DNA from: Allium sativum
Lineage: Eukaryota > Streptophyta > Magnoliopsida > Asparagales > Amaryllidaceae
DNA: 64,000 bases
Assembly: GCA_030737875.1 (NCBI GenBank)
Contig: CM060920.1
Span: forward strand, 476,748,861 to 476,812,860
Direction of reading: 5' to 3'
Shown: in pieces, positions 34,164 through 45,800 of the stretch
Layout of the letters: every line of letters starts with the position of its first letter
Numbering within the stretch: position 1 is the stretch's first letter
Notes under the pieces: generated by a model
Databases searched by the model: none
What the model was told of the DNA's origin: nothing
The model's input: only the letters and a program-made list of their open reading frames with translations
Program-made: the position numbers and the translations under genes

Positions 34164-36362
34164 TGTAATGACCTGGATCCTTATGGGGTAATTTTGAATA
34201 TTTAATATTTAATTTAAATATTGGTTTGGTAATATAAGTGAATTTTTATATTTGAGTTATCGATTTAATAATCAATTTCGGTTTAATATCGAATATATTG
34301 AATAACAGAATACGAAAATGGATTTAGATGAATTCAAAATTTAATTTGAATTAAATACAGTCAAATAATTTATAGGAAATTTTTATTTAAATTTATAACG
34401 ATAATAATATTAAATTATTATCGAAGAAATAAATGGTTTTGAATTTAATTTAAATCAATTTAAATAAACATCTTCCACAGACGATCGAATCGGACTTCGT
34501 GACATATCCCAGTATGTCCGAAACAAGGGTATTACCCTAAGATTGTTAGTTGTTAGGTTCAGAAAGGAGTTCGAAGACATGGGATATTTTAATTTAAAGG
34601 ACAACGAATTAAAATAAATAAATTATCATAGTTTTATTGTGGACATAAATGAAACAACAAGGCGAAAATAGAAAGGGGGAGAATGGTACACATTTTCCTT
34701 CCTTCACCACAAATTAAAAAGGCCCGTGGCCTTATTTCCATCCGCAAAGATAAAGGGGTCGTTCCCTTTAAAGCCTTCAACCAAAATTCCTATTATCATT
34801 GGTTCTTTTCACAGTGAAGGATTTCGAAATCCATCTCCCTCAAATTCTTCAGTACATTCTATAAAAATCAAAGCCGCTTAGGTCCTCCTCTGTCTCATTT
34901 TCCAGTAAACGAAATCCCGCATCCTTCTTCTATTTCTTCAGCAATTTCTCTAAAAATCAAACGACTTATGAAATCACGGAAGTTTTGTTTCGTTGAGTTC
35001 CTGGAATCGCAAGCTACAGTTTCGCGTGTTCAAACCTCACTTCGATCGGATTTGGGTTCGCCCCTTTTCTGGCAGCGCGCGGGATAGGTTCATCGTTCGT
35101 CACAGGGAAAAAGGGTGGGTCGTCACTGTCATGGATTTAGTCATGAGGTCAGAAGGCGAGCGCAGTATTCAATTCAGGCGATAAGGACGATTCGCAGGTC
35201 ATCGCGATAGTGAGAGCTGGGAGTTCGATTTGAACCCGTGACCTGGGGTTTGAGATTTGATCGATGATAGCACTAAAGCAAGAAACGAGGGTTGAACGTG
35301 GGTTGATCTGTGAATGTGGATGATCACTGCAGGCAGGAGCGAGAGGTTGGAGGGACCTCTGTAGCTGAACGCTGAGAGGTCGACAGTAGTAAGTGGTGAC
35401 TGAAGGTTTTTGTGGCATTGAAGTGTTGATGACAATAATGTGTTCGACGGAATGCCTTAGAGAATGGAGCATTATTTCAGGCCGAGTGAAGTTGGTTCTT
35501 TTTGAAGTCGCTTCGTAGTCGGTCGAGTAATCTACAGAACCGAAAGGTATATATTTCACTGAATTTAAATTCATAGGATAATTAAATTAATTTATGTTAA
35601 ATTAATTTACACAAATAATCTTTTAATTGATTTATAAAAATCATATGATCATAGGCGTAATTCATTCGAGATGAATTAAGTTGAAACAATTCAAGTCAAT
35701 GCTAGACGAGACTGTATGGAATCAGAATGGATATTCAACAAGTAAAATAAAGCCGGTGAGTAAACCTCACTCACCTTTTATTTATAAATTATTTTTATAT
35801 AGTTAAAAATAATTGTATGTGCTTGTTTGAATGCTGTCTGATTGTTTTAAAATATATATAGTTATTTAGGATTGGTTGAATATTATATATATATATATAT
35901 TGGGTTGATGATTGGTTGGATTCCCGCAGTCTCATTAGCGGATGCCCGCAGTTTCATAGCGGATGATTACCCTATACGCCCCACGCTATGATTAGTGGAT
36001 GACCTTCATACCGCGATATCCTGCCTCAAAGCAGGATGGGTATTACTATGTTGACTAACGTCTGTAGATGCAGGAAAACAGGTTGGAGGAATCCAACTGG
36101 ATTCCTCAAAAATATATTATCTGTTTGTTGTTTGTTTAATTTCATATATATTCCTATATGATGTGTTAAAAATCAAGTGATTGAAAATTGGTTGATCTGA
36201 TTGTTGAAAATACCACTAGAGCTTGAATATTGATTCATAAAAATATCGGAAAGGGTATTTGATATTTAAAAAGGAAATTCTATTTTTATAAATAGAATTT
36301 GAATTTTTAATAAAACTATAGAAAATATTAACTTGTTTTGAAGGTATATAAAACAAGTAATT

Positions 36363-36745
36363 GAATTTATAAACTTTGTTTATAAATGGAAGATGGGATT
36401 TGAATCGAATTTATAAACTTTGTTTATAAATGGAAGATGGGATTTGAATTGAATTTATAAACTTTGTTTATAAATGGGAGATGGGATTTGAATCGAATTT
36501 ATAAACTTTGTTTATAAATGAAATTATGGGATTTGAATCGAATTTATAAACTTTGTTTATAAATGAAATTATGGGATTTGAATTGAATTTATAAACGTTG
36601 TTTATAAATGGAAAGATGGGATTTGAATTGAATTTATAAACGTTGTTTATAAATGGAAAGGTGGGATTTGAATTGAAGTTATAAACGTTGTTTATAAATG
36701 GAAAGGTGGGATTTGAATTGAAGTTATAAACGTTGTTTATAAATA
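36363..36745 (+). repeat. Nine tandem units of about 44 bp, each a palindrome
   Basis: Unit: GAATTTATAAAC...GTTTATAAA, then TGGAAGATGGGATTTGAATC. The core TTTATAAAC-(TTT or GTT)-GTTTATAAA is a perfect 9-bp-arm inverted repeat in most units. Identical array at 45061-45443 in the 3' LTR. Confidence 0.85.
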
Positions 36746-39253
36746 ATGCCGAGAATTCAAATGGACTTTGAATATAAGGAATTGAAATAGAATTTGAATA
36801 ATAGAATTCAAATGGAGTTTAACTATAGAATTTGAATATAGTATTTCAAATGGAATTTGAATATAGAAATTCAAATGGGATTTATAATAAATAGATTTGG
36901 ATAAATAGAAGTGGATTAGACTAAGAAGTTAATTAACAGATTTAATTAACAAATTGAGTTAAAACGATTGGTATAGTTAAAATATAGATTGGACAAACAT
37001 AAATATACATGAGACAGGTATGGAATAAAGTATAGAAGTGAAATAAATAGAATGCCCGACAAAAAGGTACGTATTTAATTCATATATGAGATTTTATGCG
37101 CCGTATCGGCAAGCCGCTTGGCTTTTTTCTTTTTCTTTTTGAGATGAGAAGGACCGGGAAAGCTATTTGAAATTTCCCGATGCTCCCGGTACAAAGGAGG
37201 TTATGGCGAATTTTTCCGGGAATTTAAGGAGTTAGAATATTTTTAAGATAATTTGATAGTTAGAAATCAACGTATCGATATATATAGAAGTCGATAAGAA
37301 AACGAACTTAGAAATAGAATGGTATAATCAAAAAGGAAGTATAAGAATAAAATCTAGTAAGAATAGAAAGAGAAAGTATATATGTGTTTAAAAGTGAAGA
37401 AGTAGTTGTATGGTATTGATTTTTCGAATAAGTAGTCATATTTGTTTTGACGTTATACTTGTTATTCAGTCAAGGTCTGAGAGGTAGTTATACCCCAACT
37501 TGATTGATTTCATTATTAACAAATAAACAGTAAGATTTCAGGCTCGAAGATCAATGTTGAATAAGAGTTAGTTGAATATAGTATTTGGGTTGTCGTAACG
37601 ATGTTTTACACAACATCTGTTTTAACCCAAATAAGTGTAAGTTTGAAATAGAATAATAAATATTTCCTAAGTATAGAAATAAACGAGATCGGAGAAGAGA
37701 TAAGTAATTGGAATATTTCCCAATTATAAATAGAAGATATTTTCTAAAGTTTAGAAAATAAAAGAAGGCGATATATGAAAATATTTGTTTAACAAATATT
37801 GATAAAGAAATAGAGAAGAGATTTAATTAATGAAATATTAATTAAAGGCTCACTGATTGTTGGATGTTTGGATGAACACTTGTTTTATTCGATAGTTAAA
37901 TCATCGACTATCGAAACACTTGTTTTTATTCGATAGTTAAATCACAGACTATCGAAGTTTTGACCATCGTTGTCAATATGGAGAGACCGGTTGGATTATT
38001 ATCCGAAGAACCACTCCATATCGGCAGTAGCGTGCGAATCAGATTATATAAAGATAAATCGAAGACGGAGTAGAGTGCAAGGACTTTTTCTATTAATAGA
38101 AATAGTGCCTTCAGTTCATCCTGTTCCTGGGTGACTTGTATGGATGAATGTCTGACAGAGTATTTCCAGACGATCACGTATATTGATTTCACCAACCGTA
38201 CCAAGAGTGGAGGCAGAGAAGGAAACTTCTTTTAGCTAACACATAATGTATTGTTGTAGACGTCAATCGGTGATTTGATGGATTTGACGATGTGGCATTC
38301 AAAGTGAATCTAGTATGATGATAAAGCATAGCTTCTAGCCTCATCATCCGGTAAATGACAGAAATCGGGCAGGCAGCATGGCTAAGTCGGTCGCACCGAA
38401 GTAGGGTGTATAATCACCTGATCTAGAGTTTCATTTACTTCTAAAAATCTATTATTGATGCTGTCCCATTCGGGAAACGGTTGCTGATCCCAACTGTTGG
38501 TGATATACATTCGATACACTCAAGCGAAATGAGTGGTCGGTCATGTGTGGCCGGGTTGCAAGATGTTCTTGTTGAACCCAGTGTATTCCTCTCTAGAGGT
38601 ACATTAGCGAAAGGTGGTTCCATACCTTGTCATAGTTGGAAATCCATTACCCAATACGTGCTTGCGGTTTTGATTGTATACTATATATGTAGAACGTGAG
38701 ATGAAAGCGTTTCTGCTAGATGATTATATATATACTGTGGTTGATAGACATTATTATAATATCAAAAGGTTTTTGATATAAAGATATTTTGGATTCTCAT
38801 AAGGGAAAAACCCGTTCCGTTATGCGGCGTGGTCTTATGAGATATCGTTTACTTGTTCGAACTGTTTTTAAACTGTTTTACTCATACCAGTCCCATGACT
38901 GACCCGGAGTTTACTTTGTTGTTTTCCCTAAACTCTTGGGTGCCTAAATTTGTACGGGCAGTCAAGTAGTCGGGAATTTACAGATATACTGGAAGAGCTT
39001 GGAGCAGGAGGCTTCAGGATCATATAGCTATAGTTATTTCCGCTGTGTTGTAAGTGATGTACTTTGATATTGATGTATATTCAAGTACAGATGTATATTT
39101 CAAGTTATGTTATATATATTATATGTTATTCGTTCCGCTGTGAGATTCGTGTTACTCTGATGTTGTGTTCTTCTTCTTCTTCTATTCTAGGTTTCTATCT
39201 TATCTTTCCTCACCCTCTAATTTCTTTCACTAATTACCAGGATTTTTCGATGT

Positions 39254-39290
39254 TTTGGTTATCGACATCGAGCTTATGTCGATAACCAAA
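39254..39290 (+). repeat. 15-bp perfect stem-loop near the end of E5 LTR
   Basis: Arms TTTGGTTATCGACAT and ATGTCGATAACCAAA with a 7-base loop, ending 25 bp before the LTR end and 27 bp before the primer site. Unchanged at 47952-47988. Confidence 0.9.
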
Positions 39291-39317
39291 GTCGTTGAAA
39301 ATCTGGGTCGTTACAGT

Positions 39318-39329
39318 TGGTATCAGAGC
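39318..39329 (+). other. E5 primer-binding site (tRNA-iMet)
   Basis: TGGTATCAGAGC two bases after the LTR end. Confidence 0.9.
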
Positions 39330-39899
39330 TTAAGTTAAGAATTACTTGGCTCTGTGGCGTGACTCGGTAGAGATAGGGTTAGTAATACCCTAGATTGAGT
39401 TTGAGTGTATATATATACGAGAGAGCGTATTTGTTATTTGATATAAAAACCGTTTTATATTGTGTTGACTAGTCTGTTGAGTGGATTATAAATTTTGGTC
39501 GAATCGTGGGACGCCACGATGTCGATAGGAGTTTATAAACACTTGAACAGAAGATTGGACATGATATTGTTTTTAAATAGTTGAGTTGATTGTTAGGATT
39601 ATAATCGAATTAGATTATAAAAACAGAAAAAGTTATATATATAACAAATGGAATTTGTATATGAAATCAAATATACAAATGTGATAAATTGAAATTGAAT
39701 TCCAACCAGAATTCAGAATTTAAAATCCTGGGAGTTTGGAAAATATTTTTCTAATTGGGTTTTGAAAGAAATAAAGCACTGAACTCATTTAGTAGCTGGG
39801 AAATAATTCTGATGATGATCGCAACCTCATCAGTATTCATTTTCGAGTTTCTAAGTGATGAATTGCTGCCTTAGAAAAGTTTTGATGGAAATTTGTTTG

Positions 39900-40620
39900 A
39901 AAGAAACAAGTTGTTTGAAAATTCAAATGTTTTGAATTTGGGATATATATATAAATATATGTATATATTTATATTACTTCAGAGGAATTTTGAAATGGGA
40001 ATTGAAATATAGATTTCAAATAAAAGTGAAATGGGAATCGAAATATAGATTTCAAATAGAAGTAAAATAAAGGAATTTGAATATATATATATAATTCAAA
40101 TAGAAATGGAATTTGAATTCAAAGGAATTCAAATGGATTTGAATAAAGAAAAATCAAATAGAGATTTGAATATTAGAATTCAAATGGAATTTGGTTAAAT
40201 AGAATTTCAAAGAGAATATAAAGTGGAGGATGAATATTAGAATTCAAAGAAAATATAAAGTTTGAAATAGAATTTGAATTCAAAGGAGTTAAAATAGAAT
40301 TTAAATTCAAAGGATTTCAAATAGAAATTGAACAAAGGAATTTAAATAGAAATTGAATAAAGGATTTCAAATGGAATTTGAAAAGAAGGGATTTGAAATG
40401 GGTTTTAAATGAAGGATTTCAAATAGAAATTGAAGATAAGGATTTCAAATAGAATTTGAAGATAAGGAATTGAAATAGGAATTTGAATAGAAGAAATTCA
40501 AATAGAAATTAAATAGAAGGAAATTCAAATATAGAGTTTAAATAAAGAAATTCAAATGGAATCTGAATATTTTAAATTAAGATAGAGGATTTGAATATTA
40601 GAAGTGAAATAGATCGGGAA
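39900..40620 (+). repeat. Degenerate array of ATTTGAAT / ATTCAAAT words
   Basis: Phrases such as GGAATTTGAAT, AGAATTCAAATGG and GATTTCAAATAG repeat every 15-30 bp without a fixed period. The word and its complement occur on the same strand, so many short hairpins are possible. Similar words occur in the LTR at 36750-36890. Confidence 0.7.
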
Positions 40621-41879
40621 TATTATGAAATGGATTTGATATATATTAAAAATATATCAGAATAGAGTGGAATTTATTATAAACAAAGTTAAACGTTTAT
40701 ATTTATAAATATAATTAAAACGAGCTCGCTGTAGCACGGCAGTTCGTAAATTGGTGATCCGAACTTCAATTTAGTATACAGAACTCAGTTGAAGTCGGAA
40801 TTCTTTGAAACAAGAATCGTCGGGACCGGTTGAACAATAGTTTTCTAATGAAAGAGAAAAATCTGGATTTCGTCGTATAGATTTTGAGTTATGTCAAAAT
40901 CAAATTTTTAGAAAAGCAGCGCTAGAACCATTATAAAACCATAACGGTTTAATTAAATAAATAAAAGGATTTTTAGGAAATAAAATCCGAGTTGGCATTA
41001 GAAAAATCCAGACTGGAGATATAAAATAAATATGAACTCCAGTGAAGTAAGTGAAATGGTTTTTAAGACAAAAATCATATTTTAAATGGTTAAATAGAAT
41101 TAACTAAATGGGAGAATAATTAGTTAAAGGAAATTTGAATCGAAATTGGGTTTTTGGATAAATGAAAGAGATTGAGGATTTATATTCGAAATCGAATATA
41201 TAACTCGAGTTGAAAATATAATTAGATTAGTTTATAATTAAGTTGACATATATTTGAACAAGTTATATTCAAATAAAAAGGGTGAATTAGGCAAAATGGT
41301 TAATTATCAACTAGTTAATGGGAATTTGAATGATTGAAATTAAATTTAACTTAAGTAAGTTAAATGGATCGAAATGAATAAATTGAGTAAAATCAATGTG
41401 AATGAAATATGAATTGGGTGTGAATAAAAGTAAATATATTTGTAACACAAATACAAAGGAAGTTATGTGCAAACAAATAGAAGGAGAAATATTTGTAAAA
41501 ACATTTACAAATAGAATATTATAAATGAGATATTTATTTGTTAAATAAATAGAATTTAATCAAAGGAATATTCAGAAGATGAATAAAAAAATGGAAACCT
41601 GTTTTAACGGATAAATAGAAAGGATTAATTTATAAATAACAGTTTATAAATTAAATTAAATGTTTATCATTCGATAGATAGAATATATAAGTCTGAACTT
41701 ATATAGAGAAGAGATATTGGTTTTTAACACCGATAGTTTTAAATAGAAGGGGTATACAACACTTGTATAAGTGAAGTAACGTTATTAAAGAGAACATTTA
41801 TAAAGTGAAGAACCGTTACTAAAAGTAAATCTTTATAAATGAATAAACGCTATCCAATAGGAGTTATTCGAATAGGAGA

Positions 41880-42735
41880 AGTCGATTAGAGTTAGAAATA
41901 ATCGATTAGAGTTAGAATAAATCGATTAGAGTAAGAATTAACCAGTTAGAGTTAATCAGTTAGGGTTAATCCGTAGAGTTAATTGAATATTAGTTATTCA
42001 ATTAGAATTTATCGAATATTTGTTATCCAAATTAAGAGTTAACCAGATAGAGTTAATTGAACATAGTAAATCGAATTAGGATTTAATGGAATGTTAGTTA
42101 TTCAATTAAAGTTGATCGAATATAGTTATTGAGATAGAGTTAGTCAAAAATAGTCACTCAGGATAAGTTGCCATTTTGTACGACTGCTAGCGTAATTCGC
42201 AAGGCTGCAGATAGCCTAGGGCGGTCGGATGTTTCCTGAGGGAATCAGGCGTAACCATTGTGATCGCTGCGATCTAGAGTCAAGCGAATGGAGTTAAATC
42301 AAATATTAGTTTATTCGAATAGAACTAAAGGAATTATCGATTATTAGTTAATCGAAGGAGTTATCGATTATTAGTTAATCGAAGGAGTTATCGATTATTA
42401 GTAAATCGAAGGAGTTATCGATTATTTGTTAATCGAAATGAATTATCGATTATAGTTTAATCGAAAAGAGTTATCGATTAGTTTAATCGAAGTGAGTTAT
42501 AGAATATTGGTTATTCGAAGGAGTTATCGAATTTAGTATTCGATGGAGTTAATCGAAAAGAGTTAAATCCAATAGAGTTAAATCCAATAGAGTTAATTGA
42601 TAAGAGTTAATTGAAAAGAATAAATCGAATATAGTTGATTCGAAGAAAGGTTTTAGAATCTAGTTATTCGAAAGAGAAATTATCGAATATAGTTATTCGA
42701 AGGGAGGAGTTATCGAATAAAGATTTATTCGAAAG
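41880..42735 (+). repeat. Array of short palindromes with TCGA(T/A)T arms
   Basis: A 27-bp unit (GGAGTTATCGATTA, then TTAGTTAATCGAA) repeats most regularly at 42335-42450. Other units use TCGAATA...TATTCGA, or TCGAATAAA-GA-TTTATTCGA near 42714. The arms change together, so pairing is kept across variants. Confidence 0.75.
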
Positions 42736-42825
42736 AGAGTTATGAATGGAATATGAAATGTTGAGTATCAACATAAATAAGTTTTGAAAAGATAAATGGG
42801 TTTGTAGCACTTTTTCTACCTTAGC

Positions 42826-42861
42826 AATTTCGAGGACGAAATTATTTTAAGTGGGGAAGAT
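42826..42861 (+). promoter_or_regulatory. E5 polypurine tract and upstream hairpin
   Basis: AATTTCG-AGGA-CGAAATT (42826-42843, 7-bp arms) then AAGTGGGGAAGAT (42849-42861), abutting the 3' LTR at TGTAATGACCC. Confidence 0.85.
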
Positions 42862-45800
42862 TGTAATGACCCGGATCCTTATGGGGTAATTTTGAATATT
42901 TAATATTTAATTTAAATATTGGTTTGGTAATATAAGTGAATTTTTATATTTGAGTTATCGATTTAATAATCAATTTCGGTTTAATATCGAATATATTGAA
43001 TAACAGAATACGAAAATGGATTTAGATGAATTCAAAATTTAATTTGAATTAAATACAGTCAAATAATTTATAGGAAATTTTTATTTAAATTTATAACGAT
43101 AATAATATTAAACTATTATCGAAGAAATAAATGGTTTTGAATTTAATTTAAATCAATTTAAATAAACATCTTCCACAGACGATCGAATCGGACTTCGTGA
43201 CATATCCCAGTATGTCCGAAACAAGGGTATTACCCTAAGATTGTCAGTTGTTAGGTTCAGAAAGGAGTTCGAAGACATGGGATATTTTAATTTAAAGGAC
43301 AACGAATTAAAATAAATAAAATATCATAGTTTTAGTGTGGACATAAATGAAACAACAAGGCGAAAATAGAAAGGGGGAGAATGGTACACATTTTCCTTCC
43401 TTCACCACAAATTAAAAAGGCCCGTGGCCTTATTTCCATCCGCAAAGATAAAGGGGTCGTTCCCTTTAAAGCCTTCAACCAAAATTCCTATTATCGTTGG
43501 TTCTTTTCACAGTGAAGGATTTCGAAATCCATCTCCCTCAAATTCTTCAGTACATTCTATAAAAATCAAAGCCGCTTAGGTCCTCCTCTGTCTCATTTTC
43601 CAGTAAACGAAATCCCGCATCCTTCTTCTATTTCTTCAGCAATTTCTCTAAAAATCAAACGACTTATGAAATCACGGAAGTTTTGTTTCGTTGAGTTCCT
43701 GGAATCGCAAGCTACAGTTTCGCGTGTTCAAACCTCACTTCGATCGGATTTGGGTTCGCCCCTTTTCTGGCAGCGCGCGGGATAGGTTCATCGTTCGTCA
43801 CAGGGAAAAAGGGTGGGTCGTCACTGTCATGGATTTAGTCATGAGGTCAGAAGGCGAGCGCAGTATTCAATTCAGGCGATAAGGACGATTCGCAGGTCAT
43901 CGCGATAGTGAGAGCTGGGAGTTCGATTTGAACCCGTGACCTGGGGTTTGAGATTTGATCGATGATAGCACTAAAGCAAGAAACGAGGGTTGAACGTGGG
44001 TTGATCTGTGAATGTGGATGATCACTGCAGGCAGGAGCGAGAGGTTGGAGGGACCTCTGTAGCTGAACGCTGAGAGGTCGACAGTAGTAAGTGGTGACTG
44101 AAGGTTTTTGTGGCATTGAAGTGTTGATGACAATAATGTGTTCGACGGAATGCCTTAGAGAATGGAGCATTATTTCAGGCCGAGTGAAGTTGGTTCTTTT
44201 TGAAGTCGCTTCGTAGTCGGTCGAGTAATCTACAGAACCGAAAGGTATATATTTCACTGAATTTAAATTCATAGGATAATTAAATTAATTTATGTTAAAT
44301 TAATTTACACAAATAATCTTTTAATTGATTTATAAAAATCATATGATCATAGGCGTAATTCATTCGAGATGAATTAAGTTGAAACAATTCAAGTCAATGC
44401 TAGACGAGACTGTATGGAATCAGAATGGATATTCAACAAGTAAAATAAAGCCGGTGAGTAAACCTCACTCACCTTTTATTTATAAATTATTTTTATATAG
44501 TTAAAAATAATTGTATGTGCTTGTTTGAATGCTGTCTGATTGTTTTAAAATATATATAGTTATTTAGGATTGGTTGAATATTATATATATATATATATTG
44601 GGTTGATGATTGGTTGGATTCCCGCAGTCTCATTAGCGGATGCCCGCAGTTTCATAGCGGATGATTACCCTATACGCCCCACGCTATGATTAGTGGATGA
44701 CCTTCATACCGCGATATCCTGCCTCGAAGCAGGATGGGTATTACTATGTTGACTAACGTCTGTAGATGCAGGAAAACAGGTTGGAGGAATCCAACTGGAT
44801 TCCTCAAAAATATATTATCTGTTTGTTGTTTGTTTAATTTCATATATATTCCTATATGATGTGTTAAAAATCAAGTGATTGAAAATTGGTTGATCTGATT
44901 GTTGAAAATACCACTAGAGCTTGAATATTGATTCATAAAAATATCGGAAAGGGTATTTGATATTTAAAAAGGAAATTCTATTTTTATAAATAGAATTTGA
45001 ATTTTTAATAAAACTATAGAAAATATTAACTTGTTTTGAAGGTATATAAAACAAGTAATTGAATTTATAAACTTTGTTTATAAATGGAAGATGGGATTTG
45101 AATCGAATTTATAAACTTTGTTTATAAATGGAAGATGGGATTTGAATTGAATTTATAAACTTTGTTTATAAATGGGAGATGGGATTTGAATCGAATTTAT
45201 AAACTTTGTTTATAAATGAAATTATGGGATTTGAATCGAATTTATAAACTTTGTTTATAAATGAAATTATGGGATTTGAATTGAATTTATAAACGTTGTT
45301 TATAAATGGAAAGATGGGATTTGAATTGAATTTATAAACGTTGTTTATAAATGGAAAGGTGGGATTTGAATTGAAGTTATAAACGTTGTTTATAAATGGA
45401 AAGGTGGGATTTGAATTGAAGTTATAAACGTTGTTTATAAATAATGCCGAGAATTCAAATGGACTTTGAATATAAGGAATTGAAATAGAATTTGAATAAT
45501 AGAATTCAAATGGAGTTTAACTATAGAATTTGAATATAGTATTTCAAATGGAATTTGAATATAGAAATTCAAATGGGATTTATAATAAATAGATTTGGAT
45601 AAATAGAAGTGGATTAGACTAAGAAGTTAATTAACAGATTTAATTAACAAATTGAGTTAAAACGATTGGTATAGTTAAAATATAGATTGGACAAACATAA
45701 ATATACATGAGACAGGTATGGAATAAAGTATAGAAGTGAAATAAATAGAATGCCCGACAAAAAGGTACGTATTTAATTCATATATGAGATTTTATGCGCC

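Larger units (their letters stand above)
34164..39315 (+). repeat. E5 5' LTR, 5152 bp
   Basis: Starts TGTAATGACCTGG and ends GGGTCGTTACA. Likely TATA box CTATAAAAA at about 34858. Contains nine 44-bp palindromic units (36363-36745), two hairpins TTCGATAGT...ACTATCGAA (37889-37955), and a 15-bp-stem hairpin 25 bp before the end. Open frames near 34993-35574 exist in both LTRs but show no protein-family features. Confidence 0.95.
39330..42825 (+). other. E5 non-coding internal region
   Basis: No ORF of 60 codons or more and no gag or pol motif. 39900-40620 is a degenerate array of ATTTGAAT / ATTCAAAT words, and 41880-42735 an array of TCGATTA / TAATCGA palindromes. Between them lies AT-rich sequence, with a more complex island at 40725-40900 and 42170-42300. 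Confidence 0.85.

Noticed and set aside
35149..35574. A 141-codon minus-strand ORF in the E5 LTR, repeated at 43847-44272
   Set aside because: It is duplicated only because it lies in both LTRs, has no recognisable domain, is antisense to the element and has no supporting promoter or codon evidence.
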